Positions 1 to 6,336 of a DNA stretch of 6,336 nt are shown here, in pieces. Within the stretch, counting starts at the first letter, position 1; every line of letters begins with the position of its first letter. The notes below the pieces were generated by a model. It did not search any database, was not told where the DNA came from, and was given only the letters and a program-made list of their open reading frames with translations. Made by a program: the position numbers and the translations under genes. Origin of the DNA: an uncultured Muribaculum sp. GTDB lineage: Bacteria > Bacteroidota > Bacteroidia > Bacteroidales > Muribaculaceae. The stretch is from positions 1 through 6,336 of the forward strand of contig CANPDS010000157.1 in NCBI GenBank assembly GCA_947573015.1. The letters run 5' to 3'.

Positions 1-1172
1 TCCATGTGGAGCAGACGCAGCCAGCGCATTGCCTCCTCGCGTGCGGCAGGGCTAGGTGTGCCGAAATTGCCTACAGTGTCGCGCAATCCCTGAGCAACCA
101 CCTGCAGTGCTGTGCCGCCTGATCGGAAATAGAGGTGCATTTCGGGCGATACGTATCCTATGCGCCGTTTGATATCCCAGATGCTCTCTCCGGAGCCACG
201 GCGTTTGTCGAACAGTGTGATATGGTTGGAGTAGGCCTGAGGGTTGTCGGCATAGATCAGGCTGAGCAGCAGCGATTTGCCTGATCCGTTTGGCCCGGCA
301 AGGGCCCAGCCTTCACCGCGGTGCACAGTCCAGTCGATATGTTCAAGAATAGTGCGTCGTCCGTAGGCTACCCTGCAATCGTGGAGTGAGAATGTGACGT
401 CGTGGTCGCCAACCGGTGCCGGACGTACAGGTATCGCCGATAGGTCTATCGCATAGTCCATCATTGACCATGCTATCTCTCGCATGGCTGTCGGAGTAGC
501 GCCGTCGGCGGCATATACAGGGGTGCCTATGCGCATGTCGGCAATCGGTAGGAAGAGGTCGGTGAAGTCGGGTATCTCCACCGGATTGCATAGCAGAAGC
601 ATTACGGAGGTGCCTGTGGCTGCGATCTCCTGCAGAGTGTCATTGAATATGTCGCGCGACGGGGCGTCGAGGCCGATATACGGGTTGTCGAGTATCAGCA
701 ACTTCGGGCTGTCGAGCAGGGTGTTGATGAGGAGCAGCTTGCGCAGCTCTCCGCTCGACAGGTAGTTGACTTTTTTGTCAGTGATGTCTGTAAGAGAGAA
801 TCGGGAGGTAAGTTCGGCCCACCGAGGCAACAGTATGCGTGGGCCAAGGAGCTCGGCTACTGACGGTACATCATCGTTCATCGTAGCTTCCAGACGCTGT
901 TGATAATATTCCGTATGGAATCCGGCGAGAGAGTGGATGTCGCCAAATTCTATCATCTTCACCGGAAGTTTTCCTTCAGTGTGTGGGGTGGTGATGCTGT
1001 TGGTAGTGATGTTCCATCCCTTTTCGATGATACTGCCGAGGGTTGATTTTCCGGCACCGTTGGCTCCGAACATAATTGTCACCCCCTCGGGCACTGTAAC
1101 CGGCACGGGGTTGGATATTTTCTGAAGACGCCAGCTCAGTGTAGGGCTGCACAGTGTGAGCAGTTCTTTCAT
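1..1172 (-). CDS. modF: ModF-family double ABC ATPase (3' end cut by the window edge)
   Basis: The frame is open from ATG at 1172 to base 1, giving 390 residues with the C-terminus missing; E. coli ModF is about 490 aa. It is a soluble protein with two ABC ATPase domains and no membrane segment. Domain 1 has Walker A GANGAGKST (36-44), signature LSSGE (138-142) and Walker B LLILDNP with D162. Domain 2 starts near residue 258 and has Walker A GPNGSGKSL (293-301). The stretch RRGSGESIWDIK (324-335) after it is a hallmark I recall from E. coli ModF and is the main reason for the family call. The second signature and Walker B lie outside the window. In domain 1 the usual catalytic Glu after Walker B is N163 and the H-loop His is N196, so that site may bind ATP without turning it over. 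The frame upstream of 1172 has no other ATG before an in-frame stop at 1212-1214. ModF homologues are linked to molybdate transport and are sometimes labelled PhrA. No other mod gene is visible, so the substrate is unknown. Confidence 0.88.
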   Translation of the reverse strand, partial: MKELLTLCSPTLSWRLQKISNPVPVTVPEGVTIMFGANGAGKSTLGSIIEKGWNITTNSITTPHTEGKLPVKMIEFGDIHSLAGFHTEYYQQRLEATMNDDVPSVAELLGPRILLPRWAELTSRFSLTDITDKKVNYLSSGELRKLLLINTLLDSPKLLILDNPYIGLDAPSRDIFNDTLQEIAATGTSVMLLLCNPVEIPDFTDLFLPIADMRIGTPVYAADGATPTAMREIAWSMMDYAIDLSAIPVRPAPVGDHDVTFSLHDCRVAYGRRTILEHIDWTVHRGEGWALAGPNGSGKSLLLSLIYADNPQAYSNHITLFDKRRGSGESIWDIKRRIGYVSPEMHLYFRSGGTALQVVAQGLRDTVGNFGTPSPAAREEAMRWLRLLHM

Positions 1173-1193
1173 ATCGTGTAACTTTTCCTGATG

Positions 1194-1201
1194 CAAAGAT
1201 A
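1194..1201 (-). promoter_or_regulatory. Candidate Bacteroidota -7 box for the ModF gene
   Basis: On the minus strand this reads TATCTTTG, a full match to the Bacteroidota primary sigma -7 consensus TAnnTTTG. It lies in the 83-nt gap between the kinase stop and the ModF ATG, 21 nt upstream of that ATG. The start of transcription would fall near 1186-1190, leaving a short leader. A TTTG that could serve as the -33 element lies 25 nt upstream of the box, longer than the usual spacing of about 19-21, so the upstream half is weak. No other TAnnTTTG box was found in the intergenic gaps. Confidence 0.5.
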
Positions 1202-1255
1202 CACAAATCCTTCATACTTTACCGGTCAAATAAGGCATGGGATTTTTGGTAGCTC

Positions 1256-2365
1256 TTATCGTAGTGAGGCGATGAACGCACGCATTTCGGGCATGTGTGT
1301 GTCGATGCTGTGGAGGAGTTTCAACTGGGCGCGTGTGCGCACGAGATTGTGGTCGGGATAGGATATCTTGTAGTAGGTGTCGCCGTTGATGTAGTCGGCG
1401 AGGAAGCGCACGGCCTGCATGTAGGGGAACATTGCCGCAGCCATAGGGAGATAGTCTATCTCTAACGGAGATAGGAATGCTCCGGCGGTCGACAGGTATC
1501 CTTCGGTGAATGCGCGGAATATGTCCATGTCGAACTCAACGTGGCTGAGGTCGGGATCATCCTCGGCACCTGTGTTGGCGCCTGTGCGCAGGAAATCGCC
1601 GTAGTCGCTGAATATGTAACTGGGCATCACTGTGTCGAGGTCGATCACACACAGTATGCGGCCATCGCTGTCGAACATCATGTTGTTGACCTTCGTGTCG
1701 CAGTGGCATATGCGTTTTGGCAGGCGGCCTTCGCGGTGCAGGCGTTCGGCGAAGCACATCTCGTCGGCTCGGCTCTCGATCTCATCGATCAGCGGTTGCA
1801 CTTCTGCCACACGTCCTGCACGGTCGGCTACCACAGCCTCGCGCAACTGTTGCAGGCGGAACTCCATGTTGTGAAAGTCGGGAATACTTTCGTGCAGATT
1901 GGCATCAATGTCGACAAGCATCGACTGGAAGCGTCCGAAAGCTTCGCCGGCGTAGCGCGACGACTCTGGGGTGACAGCCTCAAGGGTATGTGCGTCGGGA
2001 ATGTAGCGCATCATGCGCCAGTAGCTTTCGCCATCGTGCCAATATGTGGATGCATGCGAACCGTCGTCGCCGCTCAATGTGCCTTTTGCCGGGATGAAAG
2101 TGAGGACCTTGCGGTCGATATCTGTCTCTCCGGCATCCTTCAGCTTGCGTCGAATGTGGGCTGTTACGGCTTCGATGTTGCGTTGCAGGGTGTCGACATC
2201 GGTGAATATATGGTGGTTGATGCGTTGGAGCACATAGTCGGGTGTAGTGGATTCGGCGGTGTGTACGATGTAAGTAGTGTTGATCAGTCCATTGCCGAGA
2301 GGCTTGACACTTTCGATGGTTCCTTCTATGGCGAAATGGTCAGTGATGCGGTTGAAATCGGTCAT
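1256..2365 (-). CDS. N-acetylhexosamine 1-kinase (NahK)-like phosphotransferase
   Basis: This is a 369-residue protein of the aminoglycoside phosphotransferase (APH) fold. It probably phosphorylates a free sugar at C1 with ATP in the cytoplasm. Visible landmarks are the nucleotide-binding loop GNGLINTTY (24-32), the catalytic loop HCDTKVNN (221-228, base D223), and the metal-binding segment IDLDTVMP (241-248, D242 and D244). The N-terminal HFAIEG, the RAFTEGY segment and the C-terminal RFLADYINGD and HNLVRTRAQLKL blocks match my memory of Bifidobacterium NahK, which has nearly the same length. NahK makes GlcNAc-1-P or GalNAc-1-P; here the substrate is inferred only. Bacteroidota relatives have been labelled mucin-desulfating sulfatase, but no sulfatase motif is present. 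An in-frame ATG at 2395 would add ten residues (MGGRATIIPN). I prefer 2365 because family similarity begins there, the preceding bases are A/T-rich, and the 2395 ATG sits in a GC-rich hairpin. The gene follows the GH57 gene by 90 nt, probably in the same transcription unit. Confidence 0.88.
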   Translation of the reverse strand: MTDFNRITDHFAIEGTIESVKPLGNGLINTTYIVHTAESTTPDYVLQRINHHIFTDVDTLQRNIEAVTAHIRRKLKDAGETDIDRKVLTFIPAKGTLSGDDGSHASTYWHDGESYWRMMRYIPDAHTLEAVTPESSRYAGEAFGRFQSMLVDIDANLHESIPDFHNMEFRLQQLREAVVADRAGRVAEVQPLIDEIESRADEMCFAERLHREGRLPKRICHCDTKVNNMMFDSDGRILCVIDLDTVMPSYIFSDYGDFLRTGANTGAEDDPDLSHVEFDMDIFRAFTEGYLSTAGAFLSPLEIDYLPMAAAMFPYMQAVRFLADYINGDTYYKISYPDHNLVRTRAQLKLLHSIDTHMPEMRAFIASLR

Positions 2366-2382
2366 GTTTGGTATAATTGTGG

Positions 2383-2417
2383 CGCGCCCTCCCATTGGAG
2401 GCCGCTGGGGGGGCGCG
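2383..2417 (-). other. GC-rich hairpin between the GH57 and kinase genes
   Basis: On the transcript, bases 2417-2407 pair with 2393-2383 to give an 11-bp stem with one C-A mismatch (2410/2390) and a 13-nt loop. The loop side can alternatively form a small 5-bp stem (2388-2392 with 2397-2401). The hairpin lies 38 nt after the GH57 stop and ends 17 nt before the preferred kinase start. It is not followed by a U-run, so it is not a classic intrinsic terminator. It could be an attenuator, an mRNA-stabilising structure, or a way to lower kinase expression relative to the upstream genes. The pairing is seen directly; the role is inference. Confidence 0.5.
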
Positions 2418-2455
2418 GAAGAATTATTAGAGTTTTTTCGTATATAACATATGTT

Positions 2456-3952
2456 TTACTTGGCAGCATCGGGGGTATTTTCCGGAGCCTCTTTCTTGGC
2501 ACGCGGTTTTTTAGTGGATGCAGCTTTCTTCTCTTTCGGGGCGGCATCAGCCTTTTTTGCGCGTGGCTTGCGTGGAGCCTTGGCTGGTTTGGCATCCTCT
2601 ACGTTGAGATTCTCGTCGAGTTTTTTGCCCTCGGCCAGCGCGGCGCGTGTGGCATGCTCCTCGTTGAGATGCTCAAGGTTGTTGCGCATTGACTGGAGCT
2701 CTTTGTTGAGCATCTCGATCTCGGTGTTCTGATTGTTGATGGTTGAGAGCAGCGAGTTAAGCTCTTCGTTGTCGATCGATTTGGGATACTGCTCGTCAAC
2801 ACGTACGAGGAAGTCGGCAAGCACATTCATGTAGTTGGTGAATGCCTGATATGGAGTCTCATATGGTGAGAACATGGCATGGCTTGCACCATCGCTGAAG
2901 TGCTTTGTCGACATGTAGAAGAAATGATCAGACGACTGCAGATGGTTCCAATCCTGCTTCAGACGGCGATCGGTGCATAGACGCACGCGTTCGGCCACAG
3001 AGTAAAGTTTGTTGAAAGCCTCGTTCTGGAGCTTGTTGCCGAGCCATGCTGAAGTGTCGCGTGCCTCGTCGGCCCATGAGATGGGGTGGAGCACACTTAA
3101 CTCTGCTACCGGTTTTAGCTTGCTGAGAGCTTCGGATGGTGTGACGAATTCCACACCGCGTTCGGCGGCGAAGCGTGGCAGTGCTTCGAGGAACTGGAAG
3201 ATGCCCGTCTCGCTCGGCTGGAAGTCGCCGAATGTCTCAAGGTTCATAAACAGATTTATGATCTGCTCGTCGGCGGGTGTGGATGCGATCCAGTCGATAT
3301 ACTTGTCGGCGGTGAGAGGCGAATTGGAGAAGTTGTGAGATATATCGTCGGAGAGTCGGTCGTTCTTCAGAAGCAGACGCAGTTTCGGGCATGAAGCGGC
3401 CTGATAGATGTAGTTGGGCGACTTCCATCCGAGTATATGCTTTGCACCCTCGGTGATCACACCCTTGTAGCCCATCTCGTGGATCATCGGCGCCATTTCG
3501 TCGCAGTAGATAAGCTCGGTGTTGCGGAGCACCTTTGGATGCTGACCGAATTTCTCGTAGATAAGCTCGTCGTGGGCCTTTACCTGAGCCTGGAATTCTT
3601 CGGGATCAATGAGTGAGGCAAGAGAGTGTGAATAGGTCTCAGCGAGAAATTCCACGCAGCCGGTGTCGGCCAGTTTCTTGAGGAGATCGAGAAATTCGGG
3701 TACGTATATCTCAAGCTGCTCGATGACAACGCCTGTTAGAGATATGGCGCAACGGAATTTGCCTTTGCTCTCCTGAATCATGCGCAGAAGCGACTCGGCA
3801 GCAGGTATGTAGCTGCGATGGGCTATGCGTGAGAGGATATCCTCGTTGGTAAACTCATCGTCGTAGTAGTGGTCGTTGCCGATGTCAAAAAAGCGATACC
3901 GTTTCAGGCGGAATGGCTGATGGATCTGAAAATAGAAGCAGATAGCTTTCAT
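2456..3952 (-). CDS. GH57 alpha-amylase-like protein with coiled coil and basic tail
   Basis: This is a 498-residue protein without a signal peptide, so probably cytoplasmic. Residues 1 to about 280 form the GH57 (beta/alpha)7 catalytic region: motif 1 HQP (11-13), a motif 2 candidate GCVEF (98-102), motif 3 RNTELIY with the presumed nucleophile E146, and motif 4 FMNLETFG (235-242). In motif 4 the family's acid/base Asp (D-x-E-x-F-G) is N237, so hydrolytic activity is doubtful; GH57 alpha-amylase-like homologues lacking catalytic residues are known. Residues about 290-385 form a helical region typical of GH57 enzymes. Residues about 395-440 look like a coiled coil (ELNSLLSTINNQNTEIEMLN). Residues 452-498 are a Lys/Ala/Pro-rich tail with two PRAKK units (463-467 and 483-487). 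In an active form it would cut alpha-1,4-glucan. The start follows from the family N-terminus (MKAICFYFQIHQP). The gene lies 70 nt after the glycosyltransferase and is probably cotranscribed with it. Confidence 0.93.
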   Translation of the reverse strand: MKAICFYFQIHQPFRLKRYRFFDIGNDHYYDDEFTNEDILSRIAHRSYIPAAESLLRMIQESKGKFRCAISLTGVVIEQLEIYVPEFLDLLKKLADTGCVEFLAETYSHSLASLIDPEEFQAQVKAHDELIYEKFGQHPKVLRNTELIYCDEMAPMIHEMGYKGVITEGAKHILGWKSPNYIYQAASCPKLRLLLKNDRLSDDISHNFSNSPLTADKYIDWIASTPADEQIINLFMNLETFGDFQPSETGIFQFLEALPRFAAERGVEFVTPSEALSKLKPVAELSVLHPISWADEARDTSAWLGNKLQNEAFNKLYSVAERVRLCTDRRLKQDWNHLQSSDHFFYMSTKHFSDGASHAMFSPYETPYQAFTNYMNVLADFLVRVDEQYPKSIDNEELNSLLSTINNQNTEIEMLNKELQSMRNNLEHLNEEHATRAALAEGKKLDENLNVEDAKPAKAPRKPRAKKADAAPKEKKAASTKKPRAKKEAPENTPDAAK

Positions 3953-3980
3953 AAGCCTATGTGGTTTTTTTATTTTTTCT
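3953..3980 (-). promoter_or_regulatory. A-rich leader of the GH57 gene, without a Shine-Dalgarno
   Basis: Read on the minus strand, the bases before the GH57 ATG contain runs of six and seven A with a single T between them, then a C/A-rich stretch. There is no proper purine Shine-Dalgarno; the nearest element is a lone AGG six bases from the ATG. Initiation at A-rich leaders without a Shine-Dalgarno is common in Bacteroidota. No TAnnTTTG box was seen in the 70-nt gap, which favours read-through from the glycosyltransferase gene. Confidence 0.35.
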
Positions 3981-4022
3981 ATGGTTTATAATAATTAATG
4001 TGTAGCAGAGGAGGGGCTTTGA

Positions 4023-5285
4023 TCAGTTGCGGTGGAGCACATCGTTGTAGATGTTGATCACCTTTCGTCCGGCCTTGTCCCATGTGATCTGGTTCACTTC
4101 GGCCAGCCCGTCCTCCTTGAGTTGGTCGTGCATGGCGGGATAGCTCACGATAGCGTTGATGGCATCGGCCATAGCGTCGATATCCCAGTAGTCGGTCTTG
4201 ATGACATTGGTGAGGATCTCCGCACAACCGCTCTGTTTTGATATGATCGATGGCACTCCCATCTGCATGGCTTCGAGCGGTGATATGCCGAATGGCTCCG
4301 ATACGGAGGGCATCACGTACACATCGCTTGCCTTCAGCATTTCGTAGACCTGCTTGCCTTTCTGGAATCCGGGGAAGTGGAAACGGTCGGCAATGCCGCG
4401 GTCGGCTGCCAGATCGATCATCTTGTTCATCATGTCGCCGCTACCGGCCATAACGAATCGTACGTTGGGGTTGTTGCGAAGCACCTTTGCCGCTGCTTCT
4501 ACAAAATATTCAGGACCTTTCTGCATGGTGATGCGTCCGAGGAATGTCACCACCTTGTCCTTGCAGCGAGGAGGATCAACGTTGAGAAGTTCCTCGCTAA
4601 GTGGCGTCACGGCATTGTGCACAGTGGTCACCTTGGCAGGGTCGATGCCGTACTTCTCGATGACGGTGTTGCGTGTGAGGTTGCTCACGGTGATGATATG
4701 GTCGGCGTGGAGCATACCGTCGCGCTCGATGTTGAACACGGTCGGGTTGACATTGCCGCGAGAGCGGTCGAAGTCGGTGGCGTGTACGTGTATCACCAGC
4801 GGTTTGCCTGTTACCTGCTTGGCATGGATGCCGGCTGGATAGGTAAGCCAGTCGTGAGAATGTATGACATCGAACTCTTCGGTGCGGGCGATCACACCGG
4901 CGCAGATTGAGTAATTGTTGATCTCCTCAAGAAGATTGTCGGGGTAGCGTCCTGAAAATTCGATACACCCGAGATCGTTGAGACGCATGTAGTTGAAGTC
5001 GGCGTATATATGGTCGCGCAGACGGAAATATTCGTCGGGATCCATTACGTTGCCTATGCGGCTCTCTACATATTCGCGGCTTACGTCGCGCCATGCCACA
5101 GGCACTTGCGATGCACCTATGATTTTGGCAAACGAGCGGTCTTCGTCGCCCCATGGCTTGGGTATGACGAAAGTGATGTCCATGTCGCCGCACTCCCACA
5201 TGCCTTTTGTAAGACCATAGCTGGCAGTGCCCAGACCGCCCAGGATATGAGGGGGGAATTCCCACCCAAACATTAAAGCTTTCAT
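4023..5285 (-). CDS. GT-B retaining glycosyltransferase, glycogen synthase-like
   Basis: This 420-residue cytoplasmic protein has the two Rossmann-like domains of GT4/GT5 enzymes. It probably transfers glucose from a nucleotide sugar to an alpha-glucan. The N-terminal domain shows the start WEFPPHILGGLGTASYG with the nucleotide-sugar loop GGLG (16-19), and HSHDWLT (142-148). The C-terminal domain starts near 245 and has GRITMQKG (250-257, R251 and K256 for the donor phosphates), GSGD (281-284), and the E-x7-E motif SEPFGISPLEAM with E330 and E338. All expected donor and catalytic landmarks are intact. The position between a debranching enzyme and a GH57 protein supports a role in glycogen metabolism. 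The donor (ADP- or UDP-glucose) cannot be told from sequence, and a role in another alpha-glucan or a maltodextrin is possible. The start is fixed by the family N-terminus, 13 nt after the debranching enzyme stop. That gap carries no Shine-Dalgarno, so translation may depend on the upstream gene. Confidence 0.9.
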   Translation of the reverse strand: MKALMFGWEFPPHILGGLGTASYGLTKGMWECGDMDITFVIPKPWGDEDRSFAKIIGASQVPVAWRDVSREYVESRIGNVMDPDEYFRLRDHIYADFNYMRLNDLGCIEFSGRYPDNLLEEINNYSICAGVIARTEEFDVIHSHDWLTYPAGIHAKQVTGKPLVIHVHATDFDRSRGNVNPTVFNIERDGMLHADHIITVSNLTRNTVIEKYGIDPAKVTTVHNAVTPLSEELLNVDPPRCKDKVVTFLGRITMQKGPEYFVEAAAKVLRNNPNVRFVMAGSGDMMNKMIDLAADRGIADRFHFPGFQKGKQVYEMLKASDVYVMPSVSEPFGISPLEAMQMGVPSIISKQSGCAEILTNVIKTDYWDIDAMADAINAIVSYPAMHDQLKEDGLAEVNQITWDKAGRKVINIYNDVLHRN

Positions 5286-5298
5286 TGGCAGAGGGGGA

Positions 5299-6336
5299 TT
5301 ACATGTTAAGTTTTTTGAGTGTGCGCAGAGTCCGCAGCACTTCTGCTACGTTCGACACCTGCGAGATTGTGCCGTGGCCGCTGTATGGCGGGTTGCCGTC
5401 GTACATCTGCGAGACGGTGCCTATGCAGTTCTGGCTCATTTCATCTTCGAATCCGATGAGCATGCGGTCGATATATCCTACTCCTGAGTGTCCGTAGACC
5501 TTGAGGTAGGCGTCGGCGTAGGCTCCGATCAGCCATGGGCGCGCCGGACCGTTGTGGTATGCCTGCTCGCGTTCCTGCGGTGATCCTACGTAGAACGGAC
5601 GGTAGCCGTAGCTCTTTGGCGATAGTGTGCGCAGTCCTTTCGGGGTGAGGAGCTCACGTGTGACGACATCAAGCACGCCTTTGCGCTGTTTGCGGTCGAG
5701 TGGAGAGTATTCCAGACCAATGGCTACCGCCATGTTTGGGCGTACGGAAGGATCGGCATACGATCCGTTTACGTAGTCGTAGAGGTAGCCGTGCTCGTTG
5801 AGGAATGTGTCGATGAACGCCGGTTTTGCCTGTTCGGCCAGAGTGTTCCACTCCTCTCTGCGCTTGTCGTAGGCTGGATCGCCTTCCGACATGGCACATG
5901 CGAACATCAGCGCGTTGTACCACAGGGCGTTGAACTCTACGAGCAGACCTGTGCGCGGTATCAATGGCCAACCATTGACGGTGGCGTTCATCCACGACAC
6001 CGGGGTGTTGGTGCCGGTGGTACCTACAAGTCCGTTGGTCTCTACGGCGAGATTCGGATGTCCGCCGGCTATTATCCAGTCGAGGATGCGGGCCACTTCG
6101 GGCAGATACTCCTTGCGTGCGGCCTCCATTCCCTGTGAGCGTGCATACTGCTGTATGGCCCATATGCACCAGAGTGGTATATCGGGGAGGTCTATGCCAT
6201 GGATGCGCTCGTCGAGCATCTCATTGTCGATATAGTTGTTGAGTGCGCGTAGCACTGTGCGCATTATAGCGTGGTAATCATCCAGATGGTCGATGGCGAG
6301 TGTGCATCCTGGGAGTGCCATGAATGTGTCGCGGGC
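5299..6336 (-). CDS. Glycogen debranching enzyme, C-terminal part (5' end outside window)
   Basis: The frame is open to the right edge and gives 345 residues before TAA. The first visible residues, ARDTFMALPG, match the RDTF-I-x-LPGL motif at the start of the amylo-alpha-1,6-glucosidase domain (GDE_C, (alpha/alpha)6 barrel). The N-terminal domain and the true start are therefore missing, and the internal ATG at 6321 is not the start. Other landmarks, numbered from the first visible residue, are SWMNATVNGWPLIPR (114-128), VEFNALWYNAL (133-143), RPNMAVAIGLEYSPL (199-213), LLTPKGLRTLSP (229-240) and AYHNGPARPWLIGAY (259-273). The enzyme should remove alpha-1,6-linked glucose at glycogen branch points. 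Two departures from the pattern I remember are WMN (N117) instead of WMD, and GPARPWL instead of GTVWPWL. The first may affect catalysis. It is the first gene of the visible cluster, and the glycosyltransferase follows 13 nt after its stop, as expected for an operon. Confidence 0.93.
   Translation of the reverse strand, partial: ARDTFMALPGCTLAIDHLDDYHAIMRTVLRALNNYIDNEMLDERIHGIDLPDIPLWCIWAIQQYARSQGMEAARKEYLPEVARILDWIIAGGHPNLAVETNGLVGTTGTNTPVSWMNATVNGWPLIPRTGLLVEFNALWYNALMFACAMSEGDPAYDKRREEWNTLAEQAKPAFIDTFLNEHGYLYDYVNGSYADPSVRPNMAVAIGLEYSPLDRKQRKGVLDVVTRELLTPKGLRTLSPKSYGYRPFYVGSPQEREQAYHNGPARPWLIGAYADAYLKVYGHSGVGYIDRMLIGFEDEMSQNCIGTVSQMYDGNPPYSGHGTISQVSNVAEVLRTLRTLKKLNM

Noticed and set aside
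2381..2388. The 8-base palindrome GGCGCGCC as an operator or recombination site.
   Set aside because: It is a single short palindrome that overlaps the hairpin stem and is explained by it; nothing else points to protein binding.
2383..2417. The hairpin as an intrinsic terminator of the GH57 transcript.
   Set aside because: On the minus-strand transcript the stem is followed by GCCACAATTATACC, not a U-run, so the terminator label is not supported.
1541..2692. A 383-codon open frame on the plus strand.
   Set aside because: It lies antisense to the kinase gene and the 3' end of the GH57 gene, both of which have clear family motifs. Its translation (Val/Ala/Cys/His-rich) looks like a codon-bias shadow and shows no recognisable domain.
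4354..4910. Two overlapping plus-strand open frames of 162 and 177 codons.
   Set aside because: Both are antisense to the well-supported glycosyltransferase gene, and neither shows a family motif or a ribosome binding site.
5669..6169. A 166-codon minus-strand frame inside the debranching enzyme gene.
   Set aside because: It is an out-of-frame shadow, Arg/His-rich and without motifs, while the overlapping frame carries all the debranching enzyme motifs.
6319..6321. ATG as the start of the debranching enzyme.
   Set aside because: The frame continues upstream to the window edge as ARDTF, a conserved internal motif of the family, so the real start lies outside the window.

Overview
The window looks like a chromosomal segment from a member of the Bacteroidales, possibly close to the Muribaculaceae or Bacteroides/Prevotella. 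The grounds are a moderately GC-rich coding sequence, gene starts with no convincing Shine-Dalgarno but some A-rich leaders, one Bacteroidota-type -7 box (TAnnTTTG), and a glycogen debranching enzyme / glycosyltransferase / GH57 gene order that I recall from Bacteroidales genomes. The family-level guess rests on memory, not on a search.

Every supportable gene is on the minus strand, so transcription runs from right to left. In that order they are: (1) the C-terminal part of a glycogen debranching enzyme, cut by the right edge (6336-5299); (2) a GT-B retaining glycosyltransferase resembling glycogen synthase (5285-4023), 13 nt after the debranching enzyme; (3) a GH57 alpha-amylase-like protein with a coiled coil and a Lys/Ala/Pro-rich tail (3952-2456); (4) an APH-fold sugar kinase closely resembling N-acetylhexosamine 1-kinase NahK (2365-1256); (5) a double-ABC ATPase of the ModF family (1172 to beyond the left edge), which appears to have its own promoter.

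Genes 1 to 3 form a coherent alpha-glucan module: a synthase-like transferase, a debranching enzyme and an amylase-like protein. None of the visible protein starts carries a signal peptide, so storage glycogen or imported maltodextrin in the cytoplasm is the likely substrate. The NahK-like kinase would add a sugar-1-phosphate-forming activity. ModF is probably a neighbour rather than part of the pathway.

The points worth a second look are substitutions at key positions. GH57 has Asn237 where the family's acid/base Asp is expected. The debranching enzyme has WMN where I expect WMD. The first ABC domain of ModF has Asn in place of both the Walker B glutamate and the H-loop histidine. The basic tail of the GH57 protein and a GC-rich hairpin just before the kinase gene are also unusual. 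I found no RNA genes, mobile elements, CRISPR arrays or attachment sites. No stretch longer than 100 bases lacks a gene.
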